A stretch of DNA of 64,000 bases from Chimaeribacter californicus (GCF_002858675.1 NZ_PJZF01000001.1:372001-436000); one strand, 5' to 3'; shown: positions 29,930-40,016, counted from the first letter of the stretch. The notes: a model not told the origin generated them from the sequence alone. Translations and numbers: made by a program.

Positions 29930-30055
29930 AAAAACTCCTATTTTTTTACGCTCCGTCCCCAGCACTTCCTGCCTGACGACGTAATGATGATAACGACCAG
30001 TGAAAGTATGGCTGATAACCGGGCCAATGGCTATTCTGCCGGTTTACGGCAAACC

Positions 30056-30090
30056 AGCATACCTGTATGCACGTCAACTGATAATAAACG
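30056..30090 (-). promoter_or_regulatory. slyB: PhoP box and -10 upstream of slyB
   Basis: On the minus strand CGTTTA-TTATC-AGTTGA (30074-30090) matches the PhoP direct repeat (GTTTA, N5-6, GTTTA) with one change; 12 bases further is -10-like TATGCT (30056-30061), the spacing of PhoP-dependent promoters. It implies a leader of about 120 bases. Confidence 0.6.
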
Positions 30091-30234
30091 GATGTTTAGG
30101 TTTCTGCCGCGGCCGGCGGGCCGTAGCAGACATTACGGGGTACGATCGCAGAGATGTTAAAAAATCAGCCGCTTTCATGGCGTTAAGCGTATAAATCTGG
30201 TGTAGTGAAAGGCGGTGCAATAAGAGGACAGGTT

Positions 30235-31356
30235 ATGAAGTCAGGCCGTTATATCGGTGTTATGTCGGGTACCAGCCTGGATGGGATCGACGTCGTGCTG
30301 GCCGCCATTGATGAACGCATGGTGGCGCAGCAGGGCAGCTATACCCACCCGATGCCGCTGGCGATCAAGCAGGCGATCCTGGGAATGTGCCAGGGGCAGG
30401 AAGTGACATTGTCACACGTGGGGCAGCTTGATGCTCAACTGGGTCAATTGTTTGCCGAGGCGATTCAGGGCTTGCTGGCCCATTATCAGGTACAGGCGGG
30501 CGAGATTACCGCCATCGGGTGCCATGGCCAGACCGTCTGGCACGAACCCAACGGCCCGGCCCCCTTTTCGATGCAGTTGGGTGACAATCACCGCATCGCT
30601 GCCCTGACCGGCATCACGACGGTGGGTGATTTCCGCCGGCGTGATATTGCGCTGGGCGGCCAGGGCGCGCCCCTGGTGCCGGCGTTCCATGATGCGCTGC
30701 TCTCCCACCCCGGCGAGCGGCGGATGGTGCTCAATATCGGCGGCATTGCCAACCTCTCCCTGCTGTTACCGGGCCAGCCGGTGCGCGGGTTTGATACCGG
30801 CCCCGGCAATATGCTGATGGACGCCTGGATCTGGCGTCAGCGCGCGTTGCCGTATGATGAAGATGCCGCGCTGGGGCTGGCCGGGCGGCCGGCTATTGCG
30901 CTGTTGCAGCAGATGCTGGCAGACCCCTATTTTGCCGCCCCGGCCCCGAAAAGCACCGGGCGGGAGTATTTCAACCTTGCCTGGCTGGAACGCCATCTGG
31001 CGGCCTACCCTGGGCTGGCCGCAGAAGACGTTCAGGCCACGCTGGCCGAGCTGACGGCCGTCACGATTGCGGAGCAGGTGCTGCTCAGCGGCGGCTGTGA
31101 GCGGCTGCTGGTCTGTGGCGGCGGTGCCCGTAACCCGCTGGTGATGACCCGCCTGGCCGCACTGCTGCCGGGCACGGAGGTCAGCCCTACCGATCCGTTC
31201 GGCATCAGCGGCGATGATATGGAAGCGCTGGCTTTTGCCTGGCTGGCGTCCCGGACGCTCTCCGGGCTGCCGGGCAACCTGCCGTCCGTGACCGGGGCCT
31301 CGGCCGCCGCCGTGCTGGGCGCGGTATACCCGGGTGCAAGCGGGTTGCTGTGCTGA
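30235..31356 (+). CDS. anmK: Anhydro-N-acetylmuramic acid kinase
   Basis: 373 residues. Hydrolyses and phosphorylates 1,6-anhydroMurNAc to MurNAc-6-phosphate during cell-wall recycling in the cytoplasm. Motifs [34 protein letters not shown] and GGIANLS are those of the ASKHA-fold AnmK family. ATG 30235 has AGAGGA upstream and matches the family start; the frame opens ten codons earlier. mliC follows after 27 bases. Confidence 0.97.
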   Translation: MKSGRYIGVMSGTSLDGIDVVLAAIDERMVAQQGSYTHPMPLAIKQAILGMCQGQEVTLSHVGQLDAQLGQLFAEAIQGLLAHYQVQAGEITAIGCHGQTVWHEPNGPAPFSMQLGDNHRIAALTGITTVGDFRRRDIALGGQGAPLVPAFHDALLSHPGERRMVLNIGGIANLSLLLPGQPVRGFDTGPGNMLMDAWIWRQRALPYDEDAALGLAGRPAIALLQQMLADPYFAAPAPKSTGREYFNLAWLERHLAAYPGLAAEDVQATLAELTAVTIAEQVLLSGGCERLLVCGGGARNPLVMTRLAALLPGTEVSPTDPFGISGDDMEALAFAWLASRTLSGLPGNLPSVTGASAAAVLGAVYPGASGLLC

Positions 31357-31383
31357 GGCACCCGTACAACAAGGAGATACCCT

Positions 31384-31689
31384 ATGCGTAAACACATCCT
31401 CACCGCCGCCGCGTTGCTGGCGCTGGCCGGATGCAGCCACGTCAATAAGCCGGAGGCGCAGTCTACCCACTATCAATGCGGTACCCTGCCGCTTACCGTG
31501 ACCCTGGCTGCGGATCGCCAGAGCGTGAGCCTGCTGCTGGACGGAGAGCAACTGCACCTGCCGCATGTGGAGGCTGCATCCGGTGCCAAATACAGTGATG
31601 GCCGCTATACCTACTGGACCCAGGGCGAGAAAGCGTTGATCCAGCGGGACGATGAAGTAATTATCTCTGATTGTGTGGTCAGCCGTTGA
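31384..31689 (+). CDS. mliC: Membrane-bound lysozyme inhibitor of C-type lysozyme MliC
   Basis: 101 residues. Outer-membrane lipoprotein that inhibits host c-type lysozyme. Lipobox LALAGC with Cys near 18, and the conserved YQCG...GAKYSDGRYTYWTQGEKA block, where the SG/YxxxG loop inserts in the lysozyme active site; two later cysteines (YQC, ISDC) form a disulfide. SD AAGGAG. Between anmK and pdxH as in E. coli (ydhA). Confidence 0.94.
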   Translation: MRKHILTAAALLALAGCSHVNKPEAQSTHYQCGTLPLTVTLAADRQSVSLLLDGEQLHLPHVEAASGAKYSDGRYTYWTQGEKALIQRDDEVIISDCVVSR

Positions 31690-31748
31690 CCGGGTGCCGT
31701 GACACCGGCGGGCCGGGCTGGCCGTGTTGTACATGTTGACAGGATCAC

Positions 31749-32402
31749 GTGGCTATGACTGAAAAACTCTCTATCGCTGATTTACGGCGTGAATACACCA
31801 AAGGCGGCCTGCGCCGCCATGACCTGACGGATGACCCGCTGGATCTCTTCACCCTGTGGCTGCAACAGGCGTGCGAGGCGCAACTGGCCGACCCGACGGC
31901 GATGTGTGTGGCGACCGTTGCCGAGGACGGCCAGCCGTTCCAGCGGATTGTGCTGCTCAAGCACTATGATGAAAAAGGGCTGGTGTTCTACACCAACCTC
32001 GGCAGCCGCAAGGCACAGCATCTCAGCCACAACCCCAAAATCAGCCTGCATTTTCCCTGGCATACGCTGGAGCGGCAGGTGAGTTTCCTGGGGCGGGCGG
32101 AGCGGCTCTCCACGCTGGAGGTGGTGAAGTATTTCAGCAGCCGGCCGAAAGAGAGCCAGATCGGCGCCTGGGTCTCGCAGCAATCTTCGCGTATCTCGGC
32201 ACGCGGCGTGCTGGAAAGCAAATTCCTGGAGCTGAAGCAGAAGTTCCAGCAGGGTGAGGTGCCGCTGCCCAGTTTCTGGGGCGGATTCCGCGTGGTGTTT
32301 GACTCGGTGGAGTTCTGGCAGGGGGGTGAGCACCGCCTGCATGACCGGTTTATCTACCAGCGTCAGGCGGATGGCTGGAAAATCGACCGCCTGGCCCCCT
32401 GA
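31749..32402 (+). CDS. pdxH: Pyridoxine/pyridoxamine 5'-phosphate oxidase
   Basis: 217 residues from GTG 31749; an ATG two codons later is an alternative. FMN-dependent oxidation of PNP/PMP to pyridoxal 5'-phosphate. FMN and substrate motifs [37 protein letters not shown] and the C-terminal [10 protein letters not shown] with KIDRLAP are all present. Followed by tyrS and pdxY as in E. coli. Confidence 0.97.
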   Translation: MAMTEKLSIADLRREYTKGGLRRHDLTDDPLDLFTLWLQQACEAQLADPTAMCVATVAEDGQPFQRIVLLKHYDEKGLVFYTNLGSRKAQHLSHNPKISLHFPWHTLERQVSFLGRAERLSTLEVVKYFSSRPKESQIGAWVSQQSSRISARGVLESKFLELKQKFQQGEVPLPSFWGGFRVVFDSVEFWQGGEHRLHDRFIYQRQADGWKIDRLAP

Positions 32403-32546
32403 GCCGTAAAAACCGTGCTTACTTCTGGCGCTCGGGCTACGGGCGCTTTATTCTATGTGCTTTGCCATATTTCGCCGTGACCGCGCAGGCTTTTAGCCGG
32501 TCAGCGGCGCGGCAGTACTCATTATTCACCCTCAACGGAGTCATTG

Positions 32547-33821
<1,275 letters not shown>

Positions 33822-33837
33822 CCGGCGCATGATGCAG

Positions 33838-33866
33838 AAGGGGGCGTAATGCCCCCTTTATTTTTG
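33838..33866 (+). terminator. Rho-independent terminator after tyrS
   Basis: Stem AAGGGGGC / GCCCCCTT with five-base loop and T-rich tail (TTTATTTTT), 16 bases after the tyrS stop. Confidence 0.88.
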
Positions 33867-33916
33867 CCCGCAACGCGGGGCGATAATAATGTTGCCCGCA
33901 CTATGCAGGGCGATAA
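33864..33916 (+). repeat. Two tandem TTGCCCGC...GGGCGATAA units before pdxY
   Basis: Unit 1 (33864-33886) and unit 2 (33892-33916) share TTGCCCGC, a variable 5-8 base middle and GGGCGATAA; within each unit GCCC pairs with GGGC. The first unit starts inside the terminator tail. No identity recognised. Confidence 0.6.
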
Positions 33917-33952
33917 CCATAACCGGCCACACCGGTTGAAAACAGCGTGCTG

Positions 33953-33991
33953 CCGGTTATGTCGGCGGCATCCGGCTGCCGGCATAACCGG
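33953..33991 (+). repeat. Long hairpin in the pdxY leader
   Basis: Arms CCGGTTATG and CATAACCGG (nine perfect pairs) enclose a further CGGC/GCCG stem after one mismatch. It ends 35 bases before the pdxY start, so it would fold in the leader RNA. A third copy of ATAACCGG at 33919-33926 could pair with the left arm instead. Confidence 0.6.
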
Positions 33992-34026
33992 CGCTTTTGG
34001 CAAGGGTAAGAGAGTAGGTTGTTGCA

Positions 34027-34887
34027 ATGAAAAATATACTTTCCATTCAATCGCATGTGGTATTCGGCCACGCCGGTAACAGTGCTGCCGAATTCCCGAT
34101 GCGCCGCATGGGCGTTAACGTCTGGCCGCTCAATACGGTGCAGTTTTCCAACCATACCCAGTATGGTCACTGGACCGGCTGCGTGATGCCCGCCAGCCAC
34201 CTGACCGAGATTGTGCAGGGCATCGCGGAAATCGATCAGCTGAAACATTGCGATGCGGTGCTGAGCGGCTATATCGGCTCCTCTGAGCAGGGCGAGCATA
34301 TCCAGGAGATTGTCCGCCGGGTGAAGCAGGCCAACCCGCAGGCGCTCTATTTCTGTGACCCGGTGATGGGCCACCCGGAAAAAGGCTGCATCGTGGCACC
34401 GGGCGTGGCGGAGTTCCACTGCAAACAGTCGCTGCCCAGCAGTGATGTGATTGCGCCCAACCTGATTGAGCTGGAGCAGTTGAGCGGCCGGGCCGTCAAC
34501 AGTGTGGATGAAGCCGTCGCCACCGCCCGTGCGCTCTGCGCCCAGGGGCCAAAGATTGTGCTGGTGAAACACCTGGCGCGTGCTGCCCGCCGGGCGGATG
34601 CGTTTGAGATGCTGCTGGTGACCGCCGACGAGGCGTGGCATATCAGCCGCCCGCTGGTGACCTTCCCCGATCGCCAGCCGGTTGGCGTCGGCGATCTCAC
34701 CAGTGGTTTGCTGTTGGTGAATCTGCTGAAGGGCGAACCGCTGGACAAAGCGCTGGAACATGTGACGGCGGCAGTGTACGAGGTGATGCTGACGACGCGG
34801 CAGATGGGCGAATATGAGTTGCAGGTGGTTGCGGCCCAGGACGCGATTGCCCGCCCGACACACCACTTCACCGCAGAAAAACTCTGA
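34027..34887 (+). CDS. pdxY: Pyridoxal kinase 2 / pyridoxamine kinase
   Basis: 286 residues. Phosphorylates pyridoxal to PLP in the salvage pathway; ribokinase-like fold. Start [24 protein letters not shown] is the PdxY signature; the anion-hole and base region [17 protein letters not shown] carries the catalytic aspartate. Downstream of tyrS as in E. coli, but set apart by a terminator and a structured leader. Confidence 0.96.
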   Translation: MKNILSIQSHVVFGHAGNSAAEFPMRRMGVNVWPLNTVQFSNHTQYGHWTGCVMPASHLTEIVQGIAEIDQLKHCDAVLSGYIGSSEQGEHIQEIVRRVKQANPQALYFCDPVMGHPEKGCIVAPGVAEFHCKQSLPSSDVIAPNLIELEQLSGRAVNSVDEAVATARALCAQGPKIVLVKHLARAARRADAFEMLLVTADEAWHISRPLVTFPDRQPVGVGDLTSGLLLVNLLKGEPLDKALEHVTAAVYEVMLTTRQMGEYELQVVAAQDAIARPTHHFTAEKL

Positions 34888-34929
34888 GGCTCTGCAGGGG
34901 CCATTGCTGCCCCTGCTGTCTGGAAGGCG

Positions 34930-35535
34930 TTATTTCATTCCTTCCGCCGCCAGGGCGGCATCAACCGCCGGGCGGGCCGCCATGCGCTCCACAAACGCAC
35001 TCAGGTGCGGCAGCGCGGAGAGATCAAATTTCAGCGCTTTCGCCCAGCCCATCACCGTAAACAGGTAAGCATCCACTACGCTGAAGCGGTTCCCCAACAG
35101 ATACTCTTTACCCGCCAGTTGATCGTTCAGAAAGGCAAATTTCTTCTCCAGCATCTCACGTGCTACCGCTTTGGCCTCGTCCGGGAAACGCGGGTTGAAC
35201 AGCGGGCTGAACCCTTTGTGCAGCTCCGTCGCGACGTAGTTAAGCCACTCCAGCGCATGGTAACGCGCCGGGGTACCGGCTTCCGGCAACAGCTGGCGGT
35301 CGGGCTTCTGATCGGCCAGGTACTGCACAATCACTGCGCCTTCCGTCAGGATGCTGCCGTCGTCCAGTTGCAGCACCGGCACCTGGCCTTTCGGGTTGAC
35401 CGCGAGGAAATCCGCGCCATGCTCGGTCTTTTTCGCGGCCAGATCGACCTTCTCAATGCTGAAATCAAGCCCGGCCTCACGCAGGACAATGTGGGGAGAG
35501 AGCGAGCAGGCGCCCGGCTTGTAGTAGAGTTTCAT
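34930..35535 (-). CDS. gstA: Glutathione S-transferase GstA (beta class)
   Basis: 201 residues, E. coli length. Detoxification enzyme with thioredoxin-like N-domain (1-80) and helical C-domain. The beta-class catalytic cysteine C10 is in YKPGACSLSPH; GKVPVL-type loop appears as GQVPVLQLDDGSILTE with the glutathione-binding region. Convergent with pdxY, as in E. coli, where dtpA follows; here the next 7 kb are different genes. Confidence 0.96.
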   Translation of the reverse strand: MKLYYKPGACSLSPHIVLREAGLDFSIEKVDLAAKKTEHGADFLAVNPKGQVPVLQLDDGSILTEGAVIVQYLADQKPDRQLLPEAGTPARYHALEWLNYVATELHKGFSPLFNPRFPDEAKAVAREMLEKKFAFLNDQLAGKEYLLGNRFSVVDAYLFTVMGWAKALKFDLSALPHLSAFVERMAARPAVDAALAAEGMK

Positions 35536-35683
35536 GGTAAGGCTCCATCAGAGGGGATAAACCTTTATCCTAGAAGCCGGTGGGGGAAAAGTCAGGGTGT
35601 AAGTGTGCGAAATACTGAATAAAAAGCGGCGTCGTGGGTGACCCGGTTCGCCGCTCTCTGCCTGGCAGGTGTGCAGGATTTAC

Positions 35684-36550
35684 CTAACGGGTGTGCAGAA
35701 TAAAATAGTCGCGCAGCGCCTGCTCAACCCCGGCGGGGGCCGCCAGCATCGGCTCGCGCAACTCGTTTTCCATCTGCCCCTGTAACGCCAGGGCGCATTT
35801 AATGGCCACCGGGTTAGCAATAGAGAACAACAGGCGGATCATCGGCAACAGGCCGAAGAAGGTTGCGCGGGCAGCCCGGAGGTTACCGGCCTCCACCTGC
35901 TGCACCAGTGCGACAAACCGTTCCGGGCAGAGATGGGCTGACGCGGTAATCGCCCCGGTACCGCCCAGTGCCAGCACGGTGAGCATCTGGGTATCCTCGC
36001 CGGTCAGCACATCCAGCTTGCCGTCATTGATGAGATCCAGCGTCAGCTCGGCGTTGCCGCCGCAATCTTTGATCGCCACAATCCGGGGATGATCGCTCAG
36101 GGTGCGCAGCGTCTCCCACTCCAGCGCAATGCCGGTGCGGTAAGGGACGTTATACAGAATAATCGGCAAGTGGGTGCGATCGGCCAGGGTGGTGAAGTAG
36201 TGGGCCAGCGCGGCCTGGGTCGGGCGGATGTAGTAAGGGGCGGCCACCAGCAGCCCGGCCACCGGCCGCAGCTGGATGGCATCCTGCATGGCCAGGATGG
36301 ACGGCAGATGGTTGCCGGCCAGCCCCATCACCACCTGAGAGGCCGGCACCACGTCCAGCACGGCGTCCAGCGCCTGCAATTGCTCGTCGTGGCTCAGGGC
36401 GGCGGCTTCACCAGTGGTGCCGCAGACCACCACTCCGGAGACGCCGGCGGCAATCAGTGACGCGGCCAGCTGCTTCAGTGCGGGCAGATCCAGTGCGCCC
36501 TGGCGGAAAGGGGTGACCAGCGGAACCCAGATACCTGAAAAGTGTGACAT
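35684..36550 (-). CDS. Dihydrodipicolinate synthase-family aldolase (DapA paralogue)
   Basis: 288 residues, typical size. TIM-barrel class I aldolase: K161 (VAIKDCGG) is the Schiff-base lysine, Y133 and R138 (LYNVPYRTG), T45-T46 (GTTGEA) and Y107 (APYYIRP) reproduce the DHDPS proton relay and carboxylate site. So condensing pyruvate with an aldehyde, possibly aspartate semialdehyde, is chemically plausible. Lone gene with SD AAGGAG, far from lysine genes, in an accessory block; the housekeeping dapA is expected elsewhere. A related pyruvate aldolase role cannot be ruled out. Confidence 0.85.
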   Translation of the reverse strand: MSHFSGIWVPLVTPFRQGALDLPALKQLAASLIAAGVSGVVVCGTTGEAAALSHDEQLQALDAVLDVVPASQVVMGLAGNHLPSILAMQDAIQLRPVAGLLVAAPYYIRPTQAALAHYFTTLADRTHLPIILYNVPYRTGIALEWETLRTLSDHPRIVAIKDCGGNAELTLDLINDGKLDVLTGEDTQMLTVLALGGTGAITASAHLCPERFVALVQQVEAGNLRAARATFFGLLPMIRLLFSIANPVAIKCALALQGQMENELREPMLAAPAGVEQALRDYFILHTR

Positions 36551-36620
36551 GTTCTTCTCCTTGAAAAGTAAGTGCCGCCAGGGAGAAGAAGTCAGGGGAG
36601 GGTCACGTTGCCGTGGTGCC

Positions 36621-36651
36621 GCTGTCCTGTCATCTCACCTGACGGGACAGC
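36621..36651. repeat. Imperfect hairpin upstream of the DapA-like gene
   Basis: Nested arms GCTGTCC/GGACAGC and GTCA/TGAC, eleven pairs with one-base bulges, within the leader 71-101 bases before the DapA-like start. No T-run on either side. Confidence 0.5.
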
Positions 36652-36657
36652 GCCCGG

Positions 36658-36774
36658 TCAAATGAGCGACTGTTTCTTTGATTTATCAGCAGCACGCGCG
36701 CCACGGGCCTGGGTCACCGCGGGGGTGCCGGAAAGGCCGGTCAGGGTGGCAGATAGCATCATGGGCTGTTCCAT
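36658..36774 (-). CDS. Candidate small ORF (38 residues) upstream of the DapA-like gene
   Basis: Minus-strand ATG frame MEQPMMLSATLTGLSGTP... ending DKSKKQSLI. Codon choice resembles real genes (GCC, ACC, CTG, GGC), and the C-terminus is basic. It ends seven bases before a hairpin and about 108 bases before the DapA-like gene. Against it: no recognisable ribosome site and no family I know. Could be a leader peptide or chance. Confidence 0.25.
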   Translation of the reverse strand: MEQPMMLSATLTGLSGTPAVTQARGARAADKSKKQSLI

Positions 36775-36943
36775 AGTCGGTTGATTTTGTGTCTTTTTAA
36801 GCGGGGGTCATCGCCTGTGAAGACTATGACGTAGCCTGTGGCCGAGTACCAATTGAATGAATTAATACCAAAAACGATATTATTGTTTTTACTTATGGAA
36901 GGTGCCGGCCCCTGCCGCGAACCGGGCAGAGGCCGGCAGGGCG

Positions 36944-38596
36944 TCAGGCGGCGGGCAACAGGGCAGTCAGCACATCTACCGGCACCGGGCGTGAAAACAG
37001 GAAGCCCTGCATATGGGAGCAACCGGCGCTCAGCAGGAAATTTTTTTGCAAATCATTCTCCACGCCCTCGGCGATCACGTTCAGCTTCATTTTATGGCCG
37101 AGCTGCGACACGGCGGTGACAATCGCCGCGGTGTCGGTCACGTCATTCACGTACTGCACAAAAGAGCGATCGATTTTGACACTGTCCACCGCAATGTCTT
37201 TCAGCAGGCTCAGGCTGGAGTAGCCGGTGCCGAAATCATCCAGCGAGATTTTGATGCCGGCGGTGCGCAATTGCATCAGCTGCTGCAGGCTGTCGGCATC
37301 CGCGTTCATCACGGCGGTTTCGGTGAGTTCCAGCTCCAGCCGGTGGCAGGGGAAGCCCTCTTCATGCAGCAGGGCCAGCGTTTTTTCAGCAAACTGCCTT
37401 TCACGCAGTTGCACGGCCGACACGTTAATCGCCAGCCGCAGATCGCCCAGCGGCCGGATGTGGCGGCACGCCTGGCGCAATACCGATTCACCCAGCTGGC
37501 TTACCAGCCCGGTCTCTTCTGCCAGTGAGATGAATTGAACTGGCGGCACCGGCCCCAGTTCCGGGTGCGTCCAGCGTGCCAGTGCCTCGACCCCGATGAT
37601 TTTTTCATCGCTGCTGCGCAGAATCGGCTGGTAGACGCAGGTCAGCTCGCCCTCTTTGGTCAGCGATTCCGCCAGCGCCTTCACCATTACCCGTTTATTC
37701 TCTGACCCCGCATCCAGCGCCTCGGAGTAGAAGCAGAAGGTATTCTGCCCCTGGCGCTGGGCCTCCCGCAGAGCGGCATTGCCGCGCCGCAGGATCTCCC
37801 CGGCGGTGAGGTTCTCGCTGTTAAGGCTGACAATCCCGCAGGAGAGGGTCACCACCGGTTTGGCCTGTGTCAGGGTAAACGGCTCATGCATCATGGCGAT
37901 AATGGCGCTGGCCACCGGCTCAACCTCTTCGATGGCCGATTTCCCCCGCAGCAGCAGGGCAAACTCATCCGCACCCAGGCGGGCGGGCATCCCCTGCTGG
38001 CCGATGAGCGAACGCAGGCGCTGGCCGAATTCACACAAAATAGTGTCGCCGGACTGGTAACCGTAGGTGTCATTCAGCACGGTGAAAAAGTTCAGGTTAA
38101 ACACCAGCAGCGCGCAGTGTTGCGGATGGTAAAGGCTGCGGGCTGCCAGCTGGTTCAGCTCCTCATTCAGTGAGGTGCGGTTTGGCAGGCCGGTCAGGGT
38201 GTCATGGTAGGCAAGATAGCGGATCTGCGCCTCTGAACTGCGTAACAACGAAATATCACTGAGAATAGAAAGCACATAGAAGCGGTTATTCAGAGTAATG
38301 CGCGATTTACGGATCAATACCGTCCGGCTTTTATTGGCCCCATCGGTAATAACCTCTTCACTTTCGAGCTGTTCACCGCTCTTTAATACTTTCAGGACGC
38401 GGCTGGTGTGCCGTGCTGATTGTTCAGCCGTCATAAAAAAAGTGAAATCCTGCCCGACCATCTCTTCACGGGAATAACCAAAAAATTCGCACGCCTTCTG
38501 GTTCACAAAAACCAGCGTCAGTGAGTCATCTTTTATAAGGGTAGCTTCCGGAAGTGCATTCAGCACAGCCTGACATATGGCAATGTCATTGAGCAT
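36944..38596 (-). CDS. PAS-GGDEF-EAL protein, likely c-di-GMP phosphodiesterase with degenerate GGDEF
   Basis: 550 residues. PAS sensor domain about 1-120, GGDEF domain about 128-290, EAL domain about 305-550. The EAL half keeps the catalytic residues: EAL (337-339), NVSAVQL, ELTETAVM, DDFGTGYSSL, KIDRSFV and AEGVE. The GGDEF half is damaged twice: the signature reads GADEF (208-212) and the metal-binding aspartates of the DxD strand are asparagines (NLNFF, 167-171). I therefore predict hydrolysis, not synthesis, of c-di-GMP, with the GGDEF half perhaps regulatory. No transmembrane helix. Start ATG 38596 (MLNDIAICQ) preceded by AGGA. Not a gene I can name. Confidence 0.88.
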   Translation of the reverse strand: MLNDIAICQAVLNALPEATLIKDDSLTLVFVNQKACEFFGYSREEMVGQDFTFFMTAEQSARHTSRVLKVLKSGEQLESEEVITDGANKSRTVLIRKSRITLNNRFYVLSILSDISLLRSSEAQIRYLAYHDTLTGLPNRTSLNEELNQLAARSLYHPQHCALLVFNLNFFTVLNDTYGYQSGDTILCEFGQRLRSLIGQQGMPARLGADEFALLLRGKSAIEEVEPVASAIIAMMHEPFTLTQAKPVVTLSCGIVSLNSENLTAGEILRRGNAALREAQRQGQNTFCFYSEALDAGSENKRVMVKALAESLTKEGELTCVYQPILRSSDEKIIGVEALARWTHPELGPVPPVQFISLAEETGLVSQLGESVLRQACRHIRPLGDLRLAINVSAVQLRERQFAEKTLALLHEEGFPCHRLELELTETAVMNADADSLQQLMQLRTAGIKISLDDFGTGYSSLSLLKDIAVDSVKIDRSFVQYVNDVTDTAAIVTAVSQLGHKMKLNVIAEGVENDLQKNFLLSAGCSHMQGFLFSRPVPVDVLTALLPAA

Positions 38597-38973
38597 TTTC
38601 AAACGTCCTGAGCAGGGGGAAGAGGCAAGATTAGCACTGAAATATGACCGCGTCTCGCGCCGGGCAGGCAATAAGTGAATTATTTTGCTGCATTTTTTAA
38701 CTCTGCCAGCGAATCATAACGCGATTCTGATTATTTAAGTGTCATCAACTGTTTATCACGTTTTAAGTACCGGCAGCCTTATTTTATCCGGCAGGTGAAA
38801 AGTGGGCAAACCGGAGCAAGGGGAGTATCACCGGTGAAAGAGAGCGAACCGGGAAAAGAGAAGCGCGCCGTTCCTTCATCCTCAGCGCGGCAAGGCAGAA
38901 CTCGCTCAGGGCAGGGTTCATCACAAGACAGAGGGAACAATGTGGCAGGCACAGCGGATGAGAGGGGGATCGC
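38597..38973. other. Intergenic region upstream of the EAL-protein gene
   Basis: 377 bases. The left 150 bases are AT-rich and should hold the EAL-gene promoter. The right half is purine-rich on the plus strand, giving a 73-codon frame of low complexity that I do not believe. No repeat or terminator stands out. Confidence 0.45.
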
Positions 38974-39237
38974 TCAAGGCTTCGGGCCAAATTTCTCATC
39001 CCATTCCCGGCGATAACGGCGCGCCCTGGCCCGGTCACGTAAATAAAGATAGGTACTGACCACGCACACCGCGCCGGAGAAAATAATATTGCGCATATCC
39101 TGATCGTAGAGCGACACCAGCAGGCAATCCAGCGCGGCAATAATGGCAAACCATTTATACAGATGGGATTGCCGGCGGGTCAGGGCATTCAGCCGCTTGA
39201 GCTGGCGCGATTCGTCCAGGAATTTTCTTTTTTCCAT
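38974..39237 (-). CDS. Small two-helix membrane protein, unrecognised
   Basis: 87 residues from ATG 39237 (GAG six bases upstream); an ATG two codons earlier is possible. Basic N-terminus (EKRKFLDESRQLKRLNALTRRQ), two hydrophobic segments (WFAIIAALDCLLVSLY and NIIFSGAVCVVSTYLYL, about 30-70) and a basic C-terminus RARARRYRREWDEKFG. Both ends would be cytoplasmic by the positive-inside rule. I do not recognise a family. Downstream of a GST gene, 155 bases away, same strand. Confidence 0.65.
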   Translation of the reverse strand: MEKRKFLDESRQLKRLNALTRRQSHLYKWFAIIAALDCLLVSLYDQDMRNIIFSGAVCVVSTYLYLRDRARARRYRREWDEKFGPKP

Positions 39238-39392
39238 CGGCATCTCAGGTAGCGGAAAGGTCACGTAAAAGGGTTCATTTTGCTGAATGTTCAGCAAGAT
39301 AAGGTTACCAAAGAGTGATTGGTTTACGCGAGGGAATAATCGCGATAACGCGTTTGCGGCTTTTCCCTCCGCTTCCTGGCCGCGCCCGGCCC

Positions 39393-40016
39393 TCAGGGCC
39401 ATTGCTGGGTAGCATACCGGGCAAAGGCCGGCCGCTCACGCAGCAAATCATAATAGCGGTCGATAGCCGGCAGCGCTGGGCGCGACATCGGCGTCATCAG
39501 CCAGCGATGCACCGACAGGCCCAGCACAATATCGGCCAGGGTGAAGGTCTCCCCGGTTACATAGGCACCGGTGTGTTCCAGCTGATTGGCCAGCAGGGTG
39601 AGATGCCGGTTCCAGCTGGCCTCGCCCTCCGCCAGTTGGGCCGGGTCCGGCATGGCGGGGGTGTTGCGCATCCTCGCGTTAAACAGATAACGCCAGGCGT
39701 TGTTTAAATCGCCCAGTTGCCAGTCCATCCAGCGCTCTACCTCCGCACGGGCACGTACTGCGTGCGGGTAAAGCGCTGTCTCCGGCTGGCTGGCAGCCAG
39801 ATAACGGCAGATGGTATTGGATTCCCAGAGCACAAACTCCCCCTCCCGCAATACCGGCACCTGCGCGTTGGGGTTCAGCGCCAGGAAGTCAGGCTGGTGC
39901 GTCTCCCGGAAACCGTTCCCCCACATCTCCTGCTGGTAGTCCAGCGCCAGTTCGTCACAGGTCCACAGCACTTTCCGGACGTTGATAGAGGACGTCCTTC
40001 CCAGAATGGTCAGCAT
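39393..40016 (-). CDS. Glutathione S-transferase family protein
   Basis: 207 residues. Thioredoxin-like N-domain starting MLTILGRTSSINVRKVLW with cis-proline loop AQVPVLREGEFVLWESNTI (glutathione gamma-glutamyl contact ES), then helical C-domain with N-cap motif TLADIVLG. S11-type serine rather than cysteine at the active site (RTSSINVRK). Start ATG 40016 chosen for the conserved first strand. Divergent from the AraC-type regulator, which may control it. Distinct from gstA at 34930. Substrate unknown. Confidence 0.87.
   Translation of the reverse strand: MLTILGRTSSINVRKVLWTCDELALDYQQEMWGNGFRETHQPDFLALNPNAQVPVLREGEFVLWESNTICRYLAASQPETALYPHAVRARAEVERWMDWQLGDLNNAWRYLFNARMRNTPAMPDPAQLAEGEASWNRHLTLLANQLEHTGAYVTGETFTLADIVLGLSVHRWLMTPMSRPALPAIDRYYDLLRERPAFARYATQQWP

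Larger units (their letters stand above)
36551..36943. other. Intergenic region between the DapA-like and EAL-protein genes
   Basis: 393 bases. Left part is the DapA-like leader with the hairpin and the candidate 38-codon ORF; the centre around 36840-36900 is AT-rich (ATTAATACCAAAAACGATA) and probably carries the promoter for the leftward unit. No terminator for the EAL gene is obvious. Confidence 0.45.

Noticed and set aside
30000-30194. 64-codon plus-strand frame upstream of anmK
   Set aside because: Lies over the slyB promoter region with the PhoP box; GTG-type start without SD.
38795-39016. 73-codon plus-strand frame between the EAL gene and the small membrane protein
   Set aside because: Ser/Gly/Arg-rich low complexity, runs into the antisense of the 87-residue gene; weak start.
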